Source: Pycnococcus provasolii
Lineage: Eukaryota; Chlorophyta; Pseudoscourfieldiophyceae; Pseudoscourfieldiales; Pycnococcaceae
Direction: 5' to 3'
Assembly (NCBI GenBank): GCA_938743325.2
Contig: OW568886.1
Coordinates: forward strand, 1 to 64,000
Length of the DNA: 64,000 nt
This document shows positions 1-9,411 of the stretch, piece after piece (positions within the stretch are counted from its first letter, which is position 1; each line of letters begins with the position of its first letter). Below the pieces are notes generated by a model. It saw only the letters and a program-made list of their open reading frames with translations, was not told where the DNA came from and did not search any database. Both the position numbers and the translations under genes were made by a program.

Positions 1-298
1 CTAACCCTAACCCTAACCCTAACCCTAACCCTAACCCTAACCCTAACCCTAACCCTAACCCTAACCCTAACCCTAACCCTAACCCTAACCCTAACCCTAA
101 CCCTAACCCTAACCCTAACCCTAACCCTAACCCTAACCCTAACCCTAACCCTAACCCTAACCCTAACCCTAACCCTAACCCTAACCCTAACCCTAACCCT
201 AACCCTAACCCTAATTGTAACCCTAATTGTAACCCTAACCCTAACCCTAACCCTAACCCTAATTGTAACCCTAATTGTAACCCTAATTGTAAACCTAA
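1..298. repeat. Telomere repeat array (CCCTAA)n with degenerate inner variants
   Basis: Perfect CCCTAA units run from base 1 to about 210. From there to about 298 they are interspersed with a variant in which CTAATTGTAACC replaces CTAACCCTAACC. This is the C-rich strand reading inward, so the window starts at a chromosome end with TTAGGG-type telomeres. The mixed inner zone is typical of the telomere/subtelomere boundary. Confidence 0.98.
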
Positions 299-840
299 TT
301 GCCAGGCTGGCAGTTTGATGCACATGTTGAAAAAAAAATTTTGCCTCCGGTATGCGGCCGACCGTCGGCCAGTGTCGTGCAGAACGAAGCCAATAACAAC
401 AGCCATTTTTTTTGGCAAATAGGTTTGATTCGAAGCACTCACTCGCGGCACGAGGTTGGTCAAATTGTTAATACTCTTAGCGAAAGGTATTTGCTAATCG
501 ATCGCCCCACGACCCGGAGGTTGTGCACAATGAAGACGAACCGATCCGCATCGCACACGTCGTTCCTAACAAACAAGTCCTCGTGGTCATCCACTTCAAA
601 ACTTTCGACGCTATCTTCGCTCACGGAAACATCTTCCGGAGTCTCCGACTCGTGCACGGCTGTTTCGTATGTCTTCCAAACGTTGTAGTGGCTCATTGCG
701 CACGACTTGTGAAGTTAGTCGATCGGCTGGGTACGCGCTAAAGCCCCCCCTTAAGGCGGCCAAAACCCTAATCGTCCATAGCTAACGTTGTACCAACCTC
801 CAGTCGGAAAAAACTATCACATCAGCCCAAAGCTCAACGA
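299..840. other. Subtelomeric sequence without a recognised gene
   Basis: Overlapping open frames of 72-129 codons exist on both strands, but none resembles a known family and they contradict one another. The stretch joins the degenerate telomere repeats to the retrotransposon fossil. It includes a single telomere-like AAAACCCTAATC at about 762. I see no convincing gene. Confidence 0.5.
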
Positions 841-1548
841 TTTTATTACCTCGGATTCAAGAACAAGAATACAGCATATCTGCTAGATCCCGACTCGAAC
901 AACGTCATTGAGCGTGGGCACATACTCAAAACCATTGAGCTCTTCAATGCTGACAACAGCATGGCGGACGTCAAGCAGCACTCTACATACGTCAACGTCG
1001 AAGCAATGCCACTTGAGGGTGGTGAGCAAACCAAACCTGCAGTCAGCATAAACCCCAACAAACGCATGCGCACCACTCGAACCAAATTCCGACTGCCTGA
1101 AGAGGGTGGTGAACCCTCGGCCGGAGAGGGTGGTGCACGTACGGCTGGAGAAGATGGTGCACGTACGGCTGGAGAAGATGGCGACCGCACGGCTGGAGAG
1201 GGTGGTGTATCAACCAATGCACCACGCTCCACGCCATGGAATACGGACATCGAAACCTCCAGCCCATACAGCCAAGACGGACACGAAGAATACATGCCGC
1301 TCAAGATCTTCAGTGACCAAATCGAGATATCGGCAGGACCACATACCTTCGAAGGATGTCGTCGCAGCGATGCAGCGAATGCTGTACTGCCGAAACTGAC
1401 CGGATGCAGCCCCACGAACTCTATGCTCAAGCACAAATTCCGAGACTACGAGAATGTGCTCATGCACCCACCATACAGCAAAGCGCAAGAGTTCCTCGAC
1501 TACGCGAAATCAAGTAAAGAAGTAAGTAGAAAGAGAGAATGATCTTAC
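841..1548 (+). mobile_element. Ty1/copia-type retrotransposon fossil (pol fragment)
   Basis: One reading frame of about 235 codons resembles the end of a copia integrase (a YLGFKNK-like start, then a LLDPDSN-like segment) followed by the acidic, low-complexity linker before reverse transcriptase. The linker contains a short tandem repeat built on GEGGARTAGEDG. No protease, integrase core or reverse transcriptase is present, so this is a broken fragment truncated at both sides. The frame is still long, which suggests a moderately young relic. Subtelomeric placement is common for such elements. Confidence 0.6.
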
Positions 1549-2137
1549 AATAGTAAAGTAGAAGTAGTATAGCCGCCAGCGCGCCGCCAGCTGAAGCGCG
1601 TCGGTGGTCCGTAGCCACTCATTACATATCGTCTCCATCATTTACCGTCTTGACTGATTATTCCATAGGGGGAGTTTATAGTGGGCTGTCAGTCACCCAC
1701 TATAAATACACCACGTCCTGAAACTCAAGACGGTTTTCCCCAAAACCGAATTCACCAAAACAAATCTCCAGTGGGGGTTTCACCAAAGCAACAAACCCCT
1801 AGGTCCAAGTCGGAGGTCACAATAAAATTGGATGTCCGATAGTGGATTGAGTTGGGTCATGAGTTGGGTCAAAGTCTATGCCAAACCTCGTCCAATTTGA
1901 AGACGTATTCGAAAAGTTATGCCATCTTAAAGTGTTGTGTTTCCCGCGTGTATAACTTTTGTTTTAAGTTTTTCCCGACCATTTTCCCCGATTATTATGG
2001 CTGATGGCGCGCTCGAAGAGTTCGTTGCCGAACTTTTGATATGTTAGTGTTAATGGACATATGAATCGAAGAGCAGTTGTGCACATTACTACAATAGTTT
2101 CGTCGAGAACGAATATATGTCGCGGTTTGACATATAT
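1549..2137. other. Noncoding subtelomere, possible LTR remnant
   Basis: No gene is seen. A purine run (ATAGGGGGAG near 1666) is followed by a TATAAATACACC box near 1702 and AT-rich sequence, as in a polypurine tract and LTR promoter. It follows the copia fossil directly, so it may be its 3' end, but I cannot define both LTR ends. A phrase near 1910 (CGAAAAGTTATGCC) resembles one in the inserted element at 23641-24299. Confidence 0.35.
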
Positions 2138-2168
2138 AGGGCTAGGGTTAGGTTTAGGGTTAGGGTTA
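2138..2168. promoter_or_regulatory. Telomere-like tract upstream of the 2300 gene
   Basis: Four to five imperfect TTAGGG/TTTAGGG units lie about 130 bases upstream of the next start codon. The same arrangement recurs before many genes in this window (telo-box-like). Confidence 0.5.
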
Positions 2169-2299
2169 CCGTTTTACCTCACCCCGTGGATCTGTGTAAA
2201 CCCGAGTAGTTTGGTTGTGTCCTACCGGGTAGGGTTTCGTTCGCTTCGCCTTCGCCCTCGCCGACGTCATTTTATTCCTCCTTCCTTCCAAGTCCCAGG

Positions 2300-2935
2300 A
2301 TGTCGTCCTCGGCCGTGCTCCAGCAGTGCGCGCGCACGCTCGTGCGCTCAGCCTCAGGCTCATCCCGTCAAATATCCACGTCAGCCGTCGCGCGAGGTGG
2401 TGGCGGGCCTTTCGACTACGTACGTGCTCTTGTGTCTCGGTTGCTCTCTCTCGGGTGCTTTCATGGCTTTTGTTTCTTTCGCTCACTGTTGTTCGTGCAC
2501 GAGGGTACTTCTTTCGTCTTTCTTGCCCTGGTTTTCTTCGCCTCTGGAGGGAATGGTCCATCTTGTTGGTGTTGTGAGTGGTGGTGGCGGTGGTGAAGAG
2601 TCGTCCTGTTGGCGGTCCGGTTCGTCAACACACGTGGCGGTGTCCCCGTCACTCGTCATATATATATATAAATATATACTTGCCTTGCTGGTAAAAAAAG
2701 GCAAAGCACGTGCATTGTCGCCAGCTCACACCCCAACAACGCACGCACATCATCACACAATATTAAAAAAAAACATAATACACAGCACTACATCCACGCA
2801 CCTAAAATGTACGACGTTGCGGGAATGCCAAACAAGCACCTCGTGTACGGATCCATGTGCACGGTGGGTCTCCTTGGCGGATTCTTCATCCCACTCTATG
2901 CAATCTCCCACTCCCAGAAGAAGACCATGGGCTAA
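2300..2935 (+). CDS. Small mitochondrial single-span protein, COX7C-like (one intron)
   Basis: Two exons, 2300-2419 and 2786-2935, join in frame across a GTACGT...ACACAG intron of 366 bases and give 89 residues. The first 36 residues are Arg/Ser/Ala-rich without acids, a typical mitochondrial presequence (MSSSAVLQQCARTLVRSASG at the start). Then comes a short soluble segment (FDYHYIHAPKMYD), one hydrophobic span (about 60-78) and a basic end with QKK. The size, the presequence and the arrangement of one inner-membrane span resemble cytochrome c oxidase subunit VIIc or similar accessory subunits of respiratory complexes. The match is by architecture only, so the exact complex is uncertain. Intron boundaries are read from the sequence and not from transcripts. 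A telomere-like tract lies upstream. Confidence 0.6.
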
Positions 2936-3637
2936 AGCAAACTCGTTTAGGAGTGGAAGTGGGAGTGGAAGTCACCGACATCCCATCACCTCCTGTTTTC
3001 TCCCAGAACACAATTCTGTAACCACGGGAGAACGCTCCAAAAAGGATACCATTAAGTATGTTAAGCATCTAAAAGGTCGTCAAGTGAGAGTGCTATCCGC
3101 ACCATTAGTTATTTAAAGCCCTCTGGAACATCAGAACTCTCGTTGGCGCCCACCGCGCCGCGGTGAGCCTCGCCCACGTGCACGCGCACCGCCTGACCGC
3201 CTCGTGTCGCTCGAGGCACAAGGCGTCTTGTGCGTTTGGAACAAGAGTCACACACCACGACCGACACATTTCCTGCTTTTGCCTTCTTTTTAGAGTTTTG
3301 TTGATATTACAGTGCACTACTACACAAAATACAGTACAATGTGAAAAAAACCATGAACCTGTTGTTGTTGTTGTCGTTGAAAAAGATGAGGTTGTTAGTT
3401 TGTTCGGGAATGGGTCTATCAAACTTAAATCGCACTGATTCTTGCGAATTTTGTTAGCGAAATACCTCCCGATATTTCAATCTCCGCACTTCCGAATGAA
3501 GCGGCCGCAAGGAGTGGAACAATGGTTTGTCTCCTGCACCGTGATTAACTCGTGGCGGATATCGTTTCACCCAAAAGGGAAAACAACAGAAAACATACCC
3601 CAAAATTAAAAACACAACAAATACGTACGTACCTAGA
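2936..3637. other. Intergenic, convergent 3' ends
   Basis: This stretch lies between the end of the 2300 gene and the end of the leftward 5650 gene. Only short conflicting frames and a GTTGTTGTTGTTGT run near 3360 are present. No gene or repeat family is recognised. Confidence 0.6.
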
Positions 3638-5650
3638 CTATGGAGAGTACTTGCGCTGCGGCACAGACGGGAACATCGGTTTCCGATACTCCCATACCGC
3701 ATAGCCTGTCGTACCGTCGCCTGCAGTGCCGTCGACGCCATAGACTTGCAATCGTTTCCACGAACTCCCACGGAAGCAATCAGAGGCATGTGCCACCACA
3801 ACAGCCCTGCGAATGTCCCCGTTCCACCGAAGTGCCTCATTTACCGCTCCGGTGGTGTGAAAAAAAGCCACCGGCGCCCTTGCGTAGAAAACAACCGAAG
3901 GGAGATGCCTTCCCACGCAGCACACCGGCGCGCCGTCGTGCGCCGAAACGTAGCGATGGGCATGTGCAGACGCGGCTCGTAGAGGCGCCTGTCTCACCGC
4001 GTCAACCGACCGAAGAGCTGCGGGGAACGCGGTTGCCCAGAAACATGCAAGCGACGCAAACAGCGCCGATGCCGCCGCCACGATTCGCCCGCCTCGGGCG
4101 AGCCAGATGCAAGATGCTGCAGCGGCGGCATAGCTTACGGCGCCAAGCACGCCGACGCCGCTCGCGGATAGCTGCATGCCGATGCGTGCCGTTTCCGCGT
4201 CGTTCACTAAAGAGGCGAGCTGCGATGGCGCCGCACTCCACGCCACCGCCAGCAGTGTCAGCAGGGCGGCGGCAGCGAATGCCGCGGTGCCAACGCCTCG
4301 CTCCATCTCTCGATGATTCGCCAACGCGATACCGCCCAGGCCTGCGAGTGCGGGCACGCATGGAAGGTAATACGATGGAAGCTGCGAAGCGGAGACGGAA
4401 AAGCAGGCGAAGCTCGCGAGCGCCCAGCTCGTGAGAAGAAGGCGAAAGGCGTTCGCATCGGTGAGGCGCCTCGGTGGTGCCTGGGCACACATGCGCAGCA
4501 CATTTACCACGACAGGTACGCCGAGTATGCCCAGAGGTCCTGCGCCAAGCAGCGTGCACGCGGCAGGGAACCAAGCTGGGCGTCCGCCATGGTGGTTGAC
4601 ACCAATCAACGCACGCTCGATGTGGTGGTAGCCAAAGAATGTGCCGATGTACTCCGCGCCATGGCGCCACACCATGAGCGCGTACCATGGCAGTGCCACC
4701 GCGCACGCGACGAGGATGACAACAGCGGCGCGGTGGGCGACCCGCCTTGCCTTCTCCATGAGCTCCTGTGACGAAAGTGCGTGAATGCGCCGTTCTGCGG
4801 CGAAGCGAAGAGCGTGGTACGTGCACATGACGACGACGGGAAGGGCGGCACCCACAGGTCCCTTTGTTAGCGTCGCGGCACCGAGGATGGCGCCTGTCAC
4901 AGCCCATCTGCGGTAGGATGTGTGCTTGCTTTTCTCGTTCGTTGTCTCGCGATCCGCCGCGAAGAGCGCAAGAATGCCAAACGCGGCGGTGCTCACGAAG
5001 CTGGCATCGGAAAGCGCCGCGCCGTACCAGATGGCGAAGAACGGAGCACCCGCAACGGCGGCTGCGACGACGACGGCGCTATTGGCAGCGTTGTACTTCT
5101 GCGCGGCTCTTCCAACGGCTGCGCACGTGAACATGCCCATGAGAATGCTGGGCATGCGCGCGGCGGCAACAAGAAGTGCTGGGTGATTTGAGGAGGGAAG
5201 CTGGGTGGCGATTTGTATGGCTGTTGCCATGGCCCAGTACGCGAGCGGTGGTTTGTCGAAGCGCGGCATGGCGTTGAACTGCGGCGTGACGTAGTCGCCC
5301 GTGATTGTCATCTGGTACGCCGCCTCCACGAAGAGCGGCTCGGTGTCGTCGACGAGTCCTACCGACGAGAGAGCTATGGAAGACGCTGCTGAAGCCACGA
5401 GAAGAAGTGCTGACGCATGAGAGCAGTGCTGTAGAGCTGGTGGTGGTGGTGGTGGTGGTGGTGTATGATTCTTATCGTCATCGCAAGTCTCGTGGTCAAA
5501 TCTCGTGGAGGAGGAGGAGAAGGAGGAGGAGGAGGTACGACGCGTGTGACTACCTGGACGCACGAGTGAGAGTTGCGAGCGAGAGTTTTTTCTGAATGGG
5601 GAACGAGTCGTGCGAGTTTGGTGCTGCCCAGTAGGAGTCGTCGTCACCAT
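3638..5650 (-). CDS. GT-C membrane glycosyltransferase (ArnT/PMT-like)
   Basis: 670 residues. After a basic, poly-Pro N-terminus (about 1-80) comes the signature of lipid-phosphate-sugar dependent glycosyltransferases of the ArnT/PMT_2 type: DDTEPLFVEAA, then GDYVTPQFN and FDKPPLAYW, the region that in ArnT (family GT83) carries the catalytic acids and the EKPPL-like loop. About ten hydrophobic spans follow, with the family's TLTKGPVGAALP loop. The enzyme would move a sugar from a polyprenyl- or dolichyl-phosphate donor to a lipid or protein in the ER, Golgi or plastid envelope; donor and acceptor cannot be told. The N-terminus may be a transit peptide. It is divergent from the 6208 gene. Family assignment is good, substrate unknown. 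Confidence 0.8.
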   Translation of the reverse strand: MVTTTPTGQHQTRTTRSPFRKNSRSQLSLVRPGSHTRRTSSSSFSSSSTRFDHETCDDDKNHTPPPPPPPPALQHCSHASALLLVASAASSIALSSVGLVDDTEPLFVEAAYQMTITGDYVTPQFNAMPRFDKPPLAYWAMATAIQIATQLPSSNHPALLVAAARMPSILMGMFTCAAVGRAAQKYNAANSAVVVAAAVAGAPFFAIWYGAALSDASFVSTAAFGILALFAADRETTNEKSKHTSYRRWAVTGAILGAATLTKGPVGAALPVVVMCTYHALRFAAERRIHALSSQELMEKARRVAHRAAVVILVACAVALPWYALMVWRHGAEYIGTFFGYHHIERALIGVNHHGGRPAWFPAACTLLGAGPLGILGVPVVVNVLRMCAQAPPRRLTDANAFRLLLTSWALASFACFSVSASQLPSYYLPCVPALAGLGGIALANHREMERGVGTAAFAAAALLTLLAVAWSAAPSQLASLVNDAETARIGMQLSASGVGVLGAVSYAAAAASCIWLARGGRIVAAASALFASLACFWATAFPAALRSVDAVRQAPLRAASAHAHRYVSAHDGAPVCCVGRHLPSVVFYARAPVAFFHTTGAVNEALRWNGDIRRAVVVAHASDCFRGSSWKRLQVYGVDGTAGDGTTGYAVWEYRKPMFPSVPQRKYSP

Positions 5651-6207
5651 CGCACAGGAATAAGATCAGTCGGCGCCGAGTTCAACCAGCCCAAAGTCTG
5701 CAGAGCCGTGCATAAATAAGTAAATAGGTTAAAGTGCAAAGACTGTGTACGTTGTGCAGTGCTATCTCATGGCAGCGCGCGGCATGTCGGCGAGGGAGTG
5801 ACTGACGGTCAGGTCACTCACAGCCCCAGAGAAGGCGAAACAAGACGGCGAGAAAAGGCGGCGCGGATAAAGGTTTATTAGGGGGGGGGGGGGGGGGGAG
5901 ATTGGAGCCCTAACCCTAACAGGTAACCCTAGACCCTAACCGCCTCTCCCCGGGCTTTTGCCGGACCGGACGGACCTTCTCGAAGAATTTGAAAGTTGCC
6001 CTCCCCTTTCTAACTTTCTTTCCCTCACCCCCCGCGGCCAGGCCAAGGCCTTTCTTTCGTCTCCGTCCCCCCCCCCCCCCCCCCCCTCGTTGACTGCCCA
6101 ACCTCCCCCCGGCCTACTTCCTAGCAAGTCGTCGTACGGGCTCTCGTCCTCCTTAATTAACGGCAGTAAGCTCTTATATCGCGTCGCTGGCCTGGCTGCT
6201 CCTCGTC
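5651..6207. promoter_or_regulatory. Bidirectional promoter with poly-G, telomere-like tract and poly-C
   Basis: Between two divergent start codons lie, in order, G18 at 5881-5898, a telomere-like tract at 5909-5940 (two CCCTAA runs and variants), and C20 at 6067-6086. Each flanking gene therefore has a poly-C run on its own sense strand upstream of its start. Position suggests promoter/5'UTR function; this is inference. Confidence 0.55.
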
Positions 6208-7368
6208 ATGCCGCCGAAGACTGCTGCCACCGGCAAGAAACCAACACACGGTGAGACTTCTGCAGGCGGATTCACCATGGTGGAGGCGCACACGCAAGTG
6301 CACAGGCACCTCGAGTTTGCGATTGAGCACGTCGCGCACACCGCCGAAGTCACGCGCGCCATGGAACGCGTGCCGCGCGAATGGGCCGTCCAGCTCGCCA
6401 TGGACGCGGCGCAATCGGCGTGCAACCTCGCGTTCGTCAGGTACGAAAACCAACCCACAACCAGAGAAGCGCTCGCGTGGGCAAACTGGCTGCCGGAAAA
6501 ACAACCACACCGCGTCACGTGTGACACGTGGGGGAGAGGCCTGCTCAAGTCGAGAAACGCACAAGTCATAGAAATGCGCGCGGGAGGGGCGGTGCACAGG
6601 CCGTCAACCGCGCCGCCAACCTTAACTGGCAGAATAACGACGGCGCGCTCAAGGCCGTCCACCGCTTCAACCACGACTTCGACAGGAGCAAGAAAAGCAT
6701 CGACGGCGGCTGCTCCTGTGCAGAAGCAGAGACCAGCAACGGCGCAACCGTCGTCGTCGTCGATGCGTGCCGACAAAAAGAAGGTGAGAAGACCAGCAAC
6801 GGCGCCACGCAAGCTGCCCACACCGCCTGGCATCAAGCCAGGGAACAGCTTGCTTGGAGGAAGAGATGCCGAGATGTTGCACGGGGATATCTCCAGGTCG
6901 CGTCCTGGAACGGCGGTGGGTTCGCAGTCCAACACGCCACGGCCCATCTTACCAACGAGATCGTCATCCGCTCGATCGTTTGCTGTACACAAACCTGGTG
7001 TCTCTGCTATTCATGCCGCCGCTGCTACTGGCACGGCACCACCACCTATACGGCCTAGGCCACAGTCTGCCATGCCGCTGGTGAGGCCGCCAAAGCCGCC
7101 AACAGCTGCAGCTGCCACAGCCACCACGTCGACGGAGGGGAAGGGCGATGTTCTTCCCGCGCTTCCGAGTTCGCGCGCGGGCGACATTGCTCGTACGTTC
7201 GCTCTTTCGCTCGGCAAGCCGTCGTCATCTGCAACAGCAGGCAGCGGCGGCAGAAAGTGGGGCACGCGCCGCGCTACTAGCATTCTTGGAATGCTCAAAT
7301 CCGCGCGTGAATCCGGTGACGGGTTGCGTGCGGATATGGCGTTACCCGAAAGCATATCGGAGCGATGA
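6208..7368 (+). CDS. RPxTA-motif protein, possibly cytoskeletal or ciliary
   Basis: 386 residues. The first 110 are a compact, partly helical domain (MVEAHTQVHRHLEFAIEHV at about 24-42) that I do not recognise. The remainder is Ser/Thr/Pro/Ala-rich, basic and disordered. It carries six spaced copies of one short motif: RPSTA twice, RPATA twice, RPGTA and RPQSA. Repeats of this kind are seen in disordered parts of ciliary and microtubule-associated proteins of flagellated algae and animals, so a cytoskeletal role is possible. No catalytic motif or membrane span is present. The gene shares a divergent promoter with the GT-C gene. Function is unknown. Confidence 0.65.
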   Translation: MPPKTAATGKKPTHGETSAGGFTMVEAHTQVHRHLEFAIEHVAHTAEVTRAMERVPREWAVQLAMDAAQSACNLAFVRYENQPTTREALAWANWLPEKQPHRVTCDTWGRGLLKSRNAQVIEMRAGGAVHRPSTAPPTLTGRITTARSRPSTASTTTSTGARKASTAAAPVQKQRPATAQPSSSSMRADKKKVRRPATAPRKLPTPPGIKPGNSLLGGRDAEMLHGDISRSRPGTAVGSQSNTPRPILPTRSSSARSFAVHKPGVSAIHAAAATGTAPPPIRPRPQSAMPLVRPPKPPTAAAATATTSTEGKGDVLPALPSSRAGDIARTFALSLGKPSSSATAGSGGRKWGTRRATSILGMLKSARESGDGLRADMALPESISER

Positions 7369-7573
7369 ATGAAAGCCTTCGAGCTGCTGCTGCTCACTTT
7401 GATGATTTTTTTTTCTGTAAAGTACCACAAGATTCTCCACTTGGCATTGTTTTGGGGGGGGGATGAATTTGTGTGAACACTACCGGGTACGATATGGACA
7501 GCCGTTGGACAAAGTAAACCCAGTAGTTTCCATTACTGAATGAGCGAGAGATCGTAGGCTTGAGACTCAGCTT

Positions 7574-8650
7574 TTACTTCTGGCCGAAGGCGATTCCCTT
7601 CTCGATGCTCGACTTGAGCTCCGGCTTGAGCTTTTCCAGACACTCCTCCTCGAACGGCGTGAGGTCGCCGACGGGGAACACCTCCTCCGCGCCGCGTGGT
7701 CCGAGCTTCACCTTGGACGCGAAGTAGTCGAGTCCCTCGACGACAGACGACTCGACGTACGCGCACTCGAAGACGGGCTCGCCGTTCATGCCGCGAAGGC
7801 ACGACTCGGCGAATCGCGCGGCGGCGTACGCCATGGACAGCGTCGCGGATCCGGCGCCATCCTTCGCCTCAACAACCTCCGTGCCGGCATTCTGAATGCG
7901 CGTCGTCAGCGCCTCGATCTCCTCGGCGGTGTAGTCCGCCATGGGCGTCGCCTGGGAGAGGAGGGGCAGAATCGTGATCCCTGCGTGTCCGCCAATGACG
8001 GGAACGTCCGTCTCCACGACGTCGAATCCCTTGAGTTCCGCGAGGAAGGTGTTGCTGCGCACGATGTCGAGCGTGGTGACACCGAACACCTTCTTGGGGT
8101 CGTACACGCCCTTCGCCTTGAGCACCTCCGCGGCGATGGGCACGGTGCTGTTCACTGGGTTTGAGATGATGTTGATCACCGCGTTGGGGCAGTGTTCTCC
8201 GCACGCCGTCACGAGAGTCTTGACGATTCCCGCGTTGATTTCGAAGAGGTCGTCGCGCGTCATGCCCGGCTTGCGCGGCACGCCAGCGGGGATGATGACG
8301 AGGTCGCATCCCGCGAGTGCGTCGCCTAGTTGGTCGTCACCTGCGTATCCCGCGACTTGAATCGAAGTGTTGATGTGGCTCAAGTCTGCGGCGACACCTG
8401 GGGTGTTTGCGATATCGTAGAGAGCGAGGTTGGTGACGAACGGGTTCATCTTCAAAAGCAGCGCGAGCGGCTGTCCGATTCCTCCCGCGGCGCCTAGAAT
8501 AGCAACCTTGCGCATTGAGGATGCCATTGCTGTTCCGCTGGCTGATCTGGAGCTGCTGCGTCGGCTGAGGACGAGGGACTTTGCCGATCGCGCCACCCGC
8601 GGTGCGGTGCGACGAGGCAGGTGCTGCTGAGCTTGCGTAGACTTGAGCAT
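7574..8650 (-). CDS. Plastid-type NAD malate dehydrogenase
   Basis: 358 residues. It interconverts malate and oxaloacetate with NAD(H). Residues 1-45 ([20 protein letters not shown] at the start) are basic and Ser-rich, a transit peptide. The Rossmann motif is [14 protein letters not shown]. The substrate-binding arginines sit in [14 protein letters not shown], the asparagine in NPVNSTVPI, and the catalytic histidine in [11 protein letters not shown]. It is most like the plant NAD-dependent mitochondrial/glyoxysomal/plastid group and not the NADP light-activated enzyme. I chose the ATG at 8650 because upstream in-frame sequence is low-complexity GA-rich DNA and a telomere-like AACCCTAACC lies at 8804, as in other promoters here. 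Compartment (plastid or mitochondrion) is inferred from the presequence. Confidence 0.93.
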   Translation of the reverse strand: MLKSTQAQQHLPRRTAPRVARSAKSLVLSRRSSSRSASGTAMASSMRKVAILGAAGGIGQPLALLLKMNPFVTNLALYDIANTPGVAADLSHINTSIQVAGYAGDDQLGDALAGCDLVIIPAGVPRKPGMTRDDLFEINAGIVKTLVTACGEHCPNAVINIISNPVNSTVPIAAEVLKAKGVYDPKKVFGVTTLDIVRSNTFLAELKGFDVVETDVPVIGGHAGITILPLLSQATPMADYTAEEIEALTTRIQNAGTEVVEAKDGAGSATLSMAYAAARFAESCLRGMNGEPVFECAYVESSVVEGLDYFASKVKLGPRGAEEVFPVGDLTPFEEECLEKLKPELKSSIEKGIAFGQK

Positions 8651-9411
8651 GTTGGCGCGCCGTGTGTTTAGTGTGTGTTTAGTGTGTGTGCGAGTGTGCG
8701 TGTTTGTGCGAGTGCGGGAGAGGGAGGGAGGAGGGAGGGAGGGAGGGAGGAGGCGGCGCCTTGCTTGTTTGGTGTGGTGCCAAGAGGAGTTTGGAGTTGG
8801 TGGGAACCCTAACCTAGGAAGGGCACTACGATAGTTCAAGGGGACGGAAAAATCCCGCGTAGAATCCAAGAGTTATCAGCACAGATTTTATGCCTTCTTT
8901 TTCCGAAGAAATGCGGGAAGAAATTAATGGCCTGTCGTCACGATTCGTCTGGGTTTTTGTGTAAGGTTCCAGTTGGGGGTTTCCCATTTTCTTTGCTCAA
9001 TCCCTGGTTCTGCGGCGCGTCGGCGGTCTGGTGGTACAATAATGTACGAACAGTGAGGTGAGGTGAGGAGTGTGGAGCACCCAGAGAGAGGCCCAGGGGG
9101 AGCTTAACAAGAGAGGCAACAGCCAAAAAAAAGGAATTCGACAAATCAGCTGTGGCATCGCATTTCGGAGAAAGAAGAAGCAGCGCATGAACTTCATTTG
9201 AGCAAGTCGCATCACCCCCTTCTCGCATCGCATCTGGCTGATTTTTTATCACAGTCCTGAGTCGGTTCCTGCCCTGCCACCTTGCATCCTTGCATCCTTG
9301 CGTCGCGTCGCCCCTCCCTTCCACCTCACCAACCACACAGCTCACAGCTCACAGCTCACAGGCACCTTCATTTTCCCTCCGTTCTGAAAAACAAAGCTTG
9401 CAAGGAGGACC
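8651..9411. promoter_or_regulatory. Divergent intergenic region, GA-rich 5' leader and telomere-like site
   Basis: It lies between the malate dehydrogenase start and the 9412 start. A purine-rich run (GGGAGGGAGG units, 8717-8752) would be C/T-rich in the dehydrogenase leader, followed by AACCCTAACC at about 8804. Short direct repeats of GAGGT (9055-9070) and CACAGCTCA (9338-9361) occur near the rightward start. No further gene is seen. Confidence 0.5.

Noticed and set aside
2061-3116. A 351-codon plus-strand frame covering 2061-3116
   Set aside because: It crosses a telomere-like tract and an obvious intron, and its translation is Arg/Ser/His low complexity. The two-exon 89-residue gene in another frame makes biological sense.
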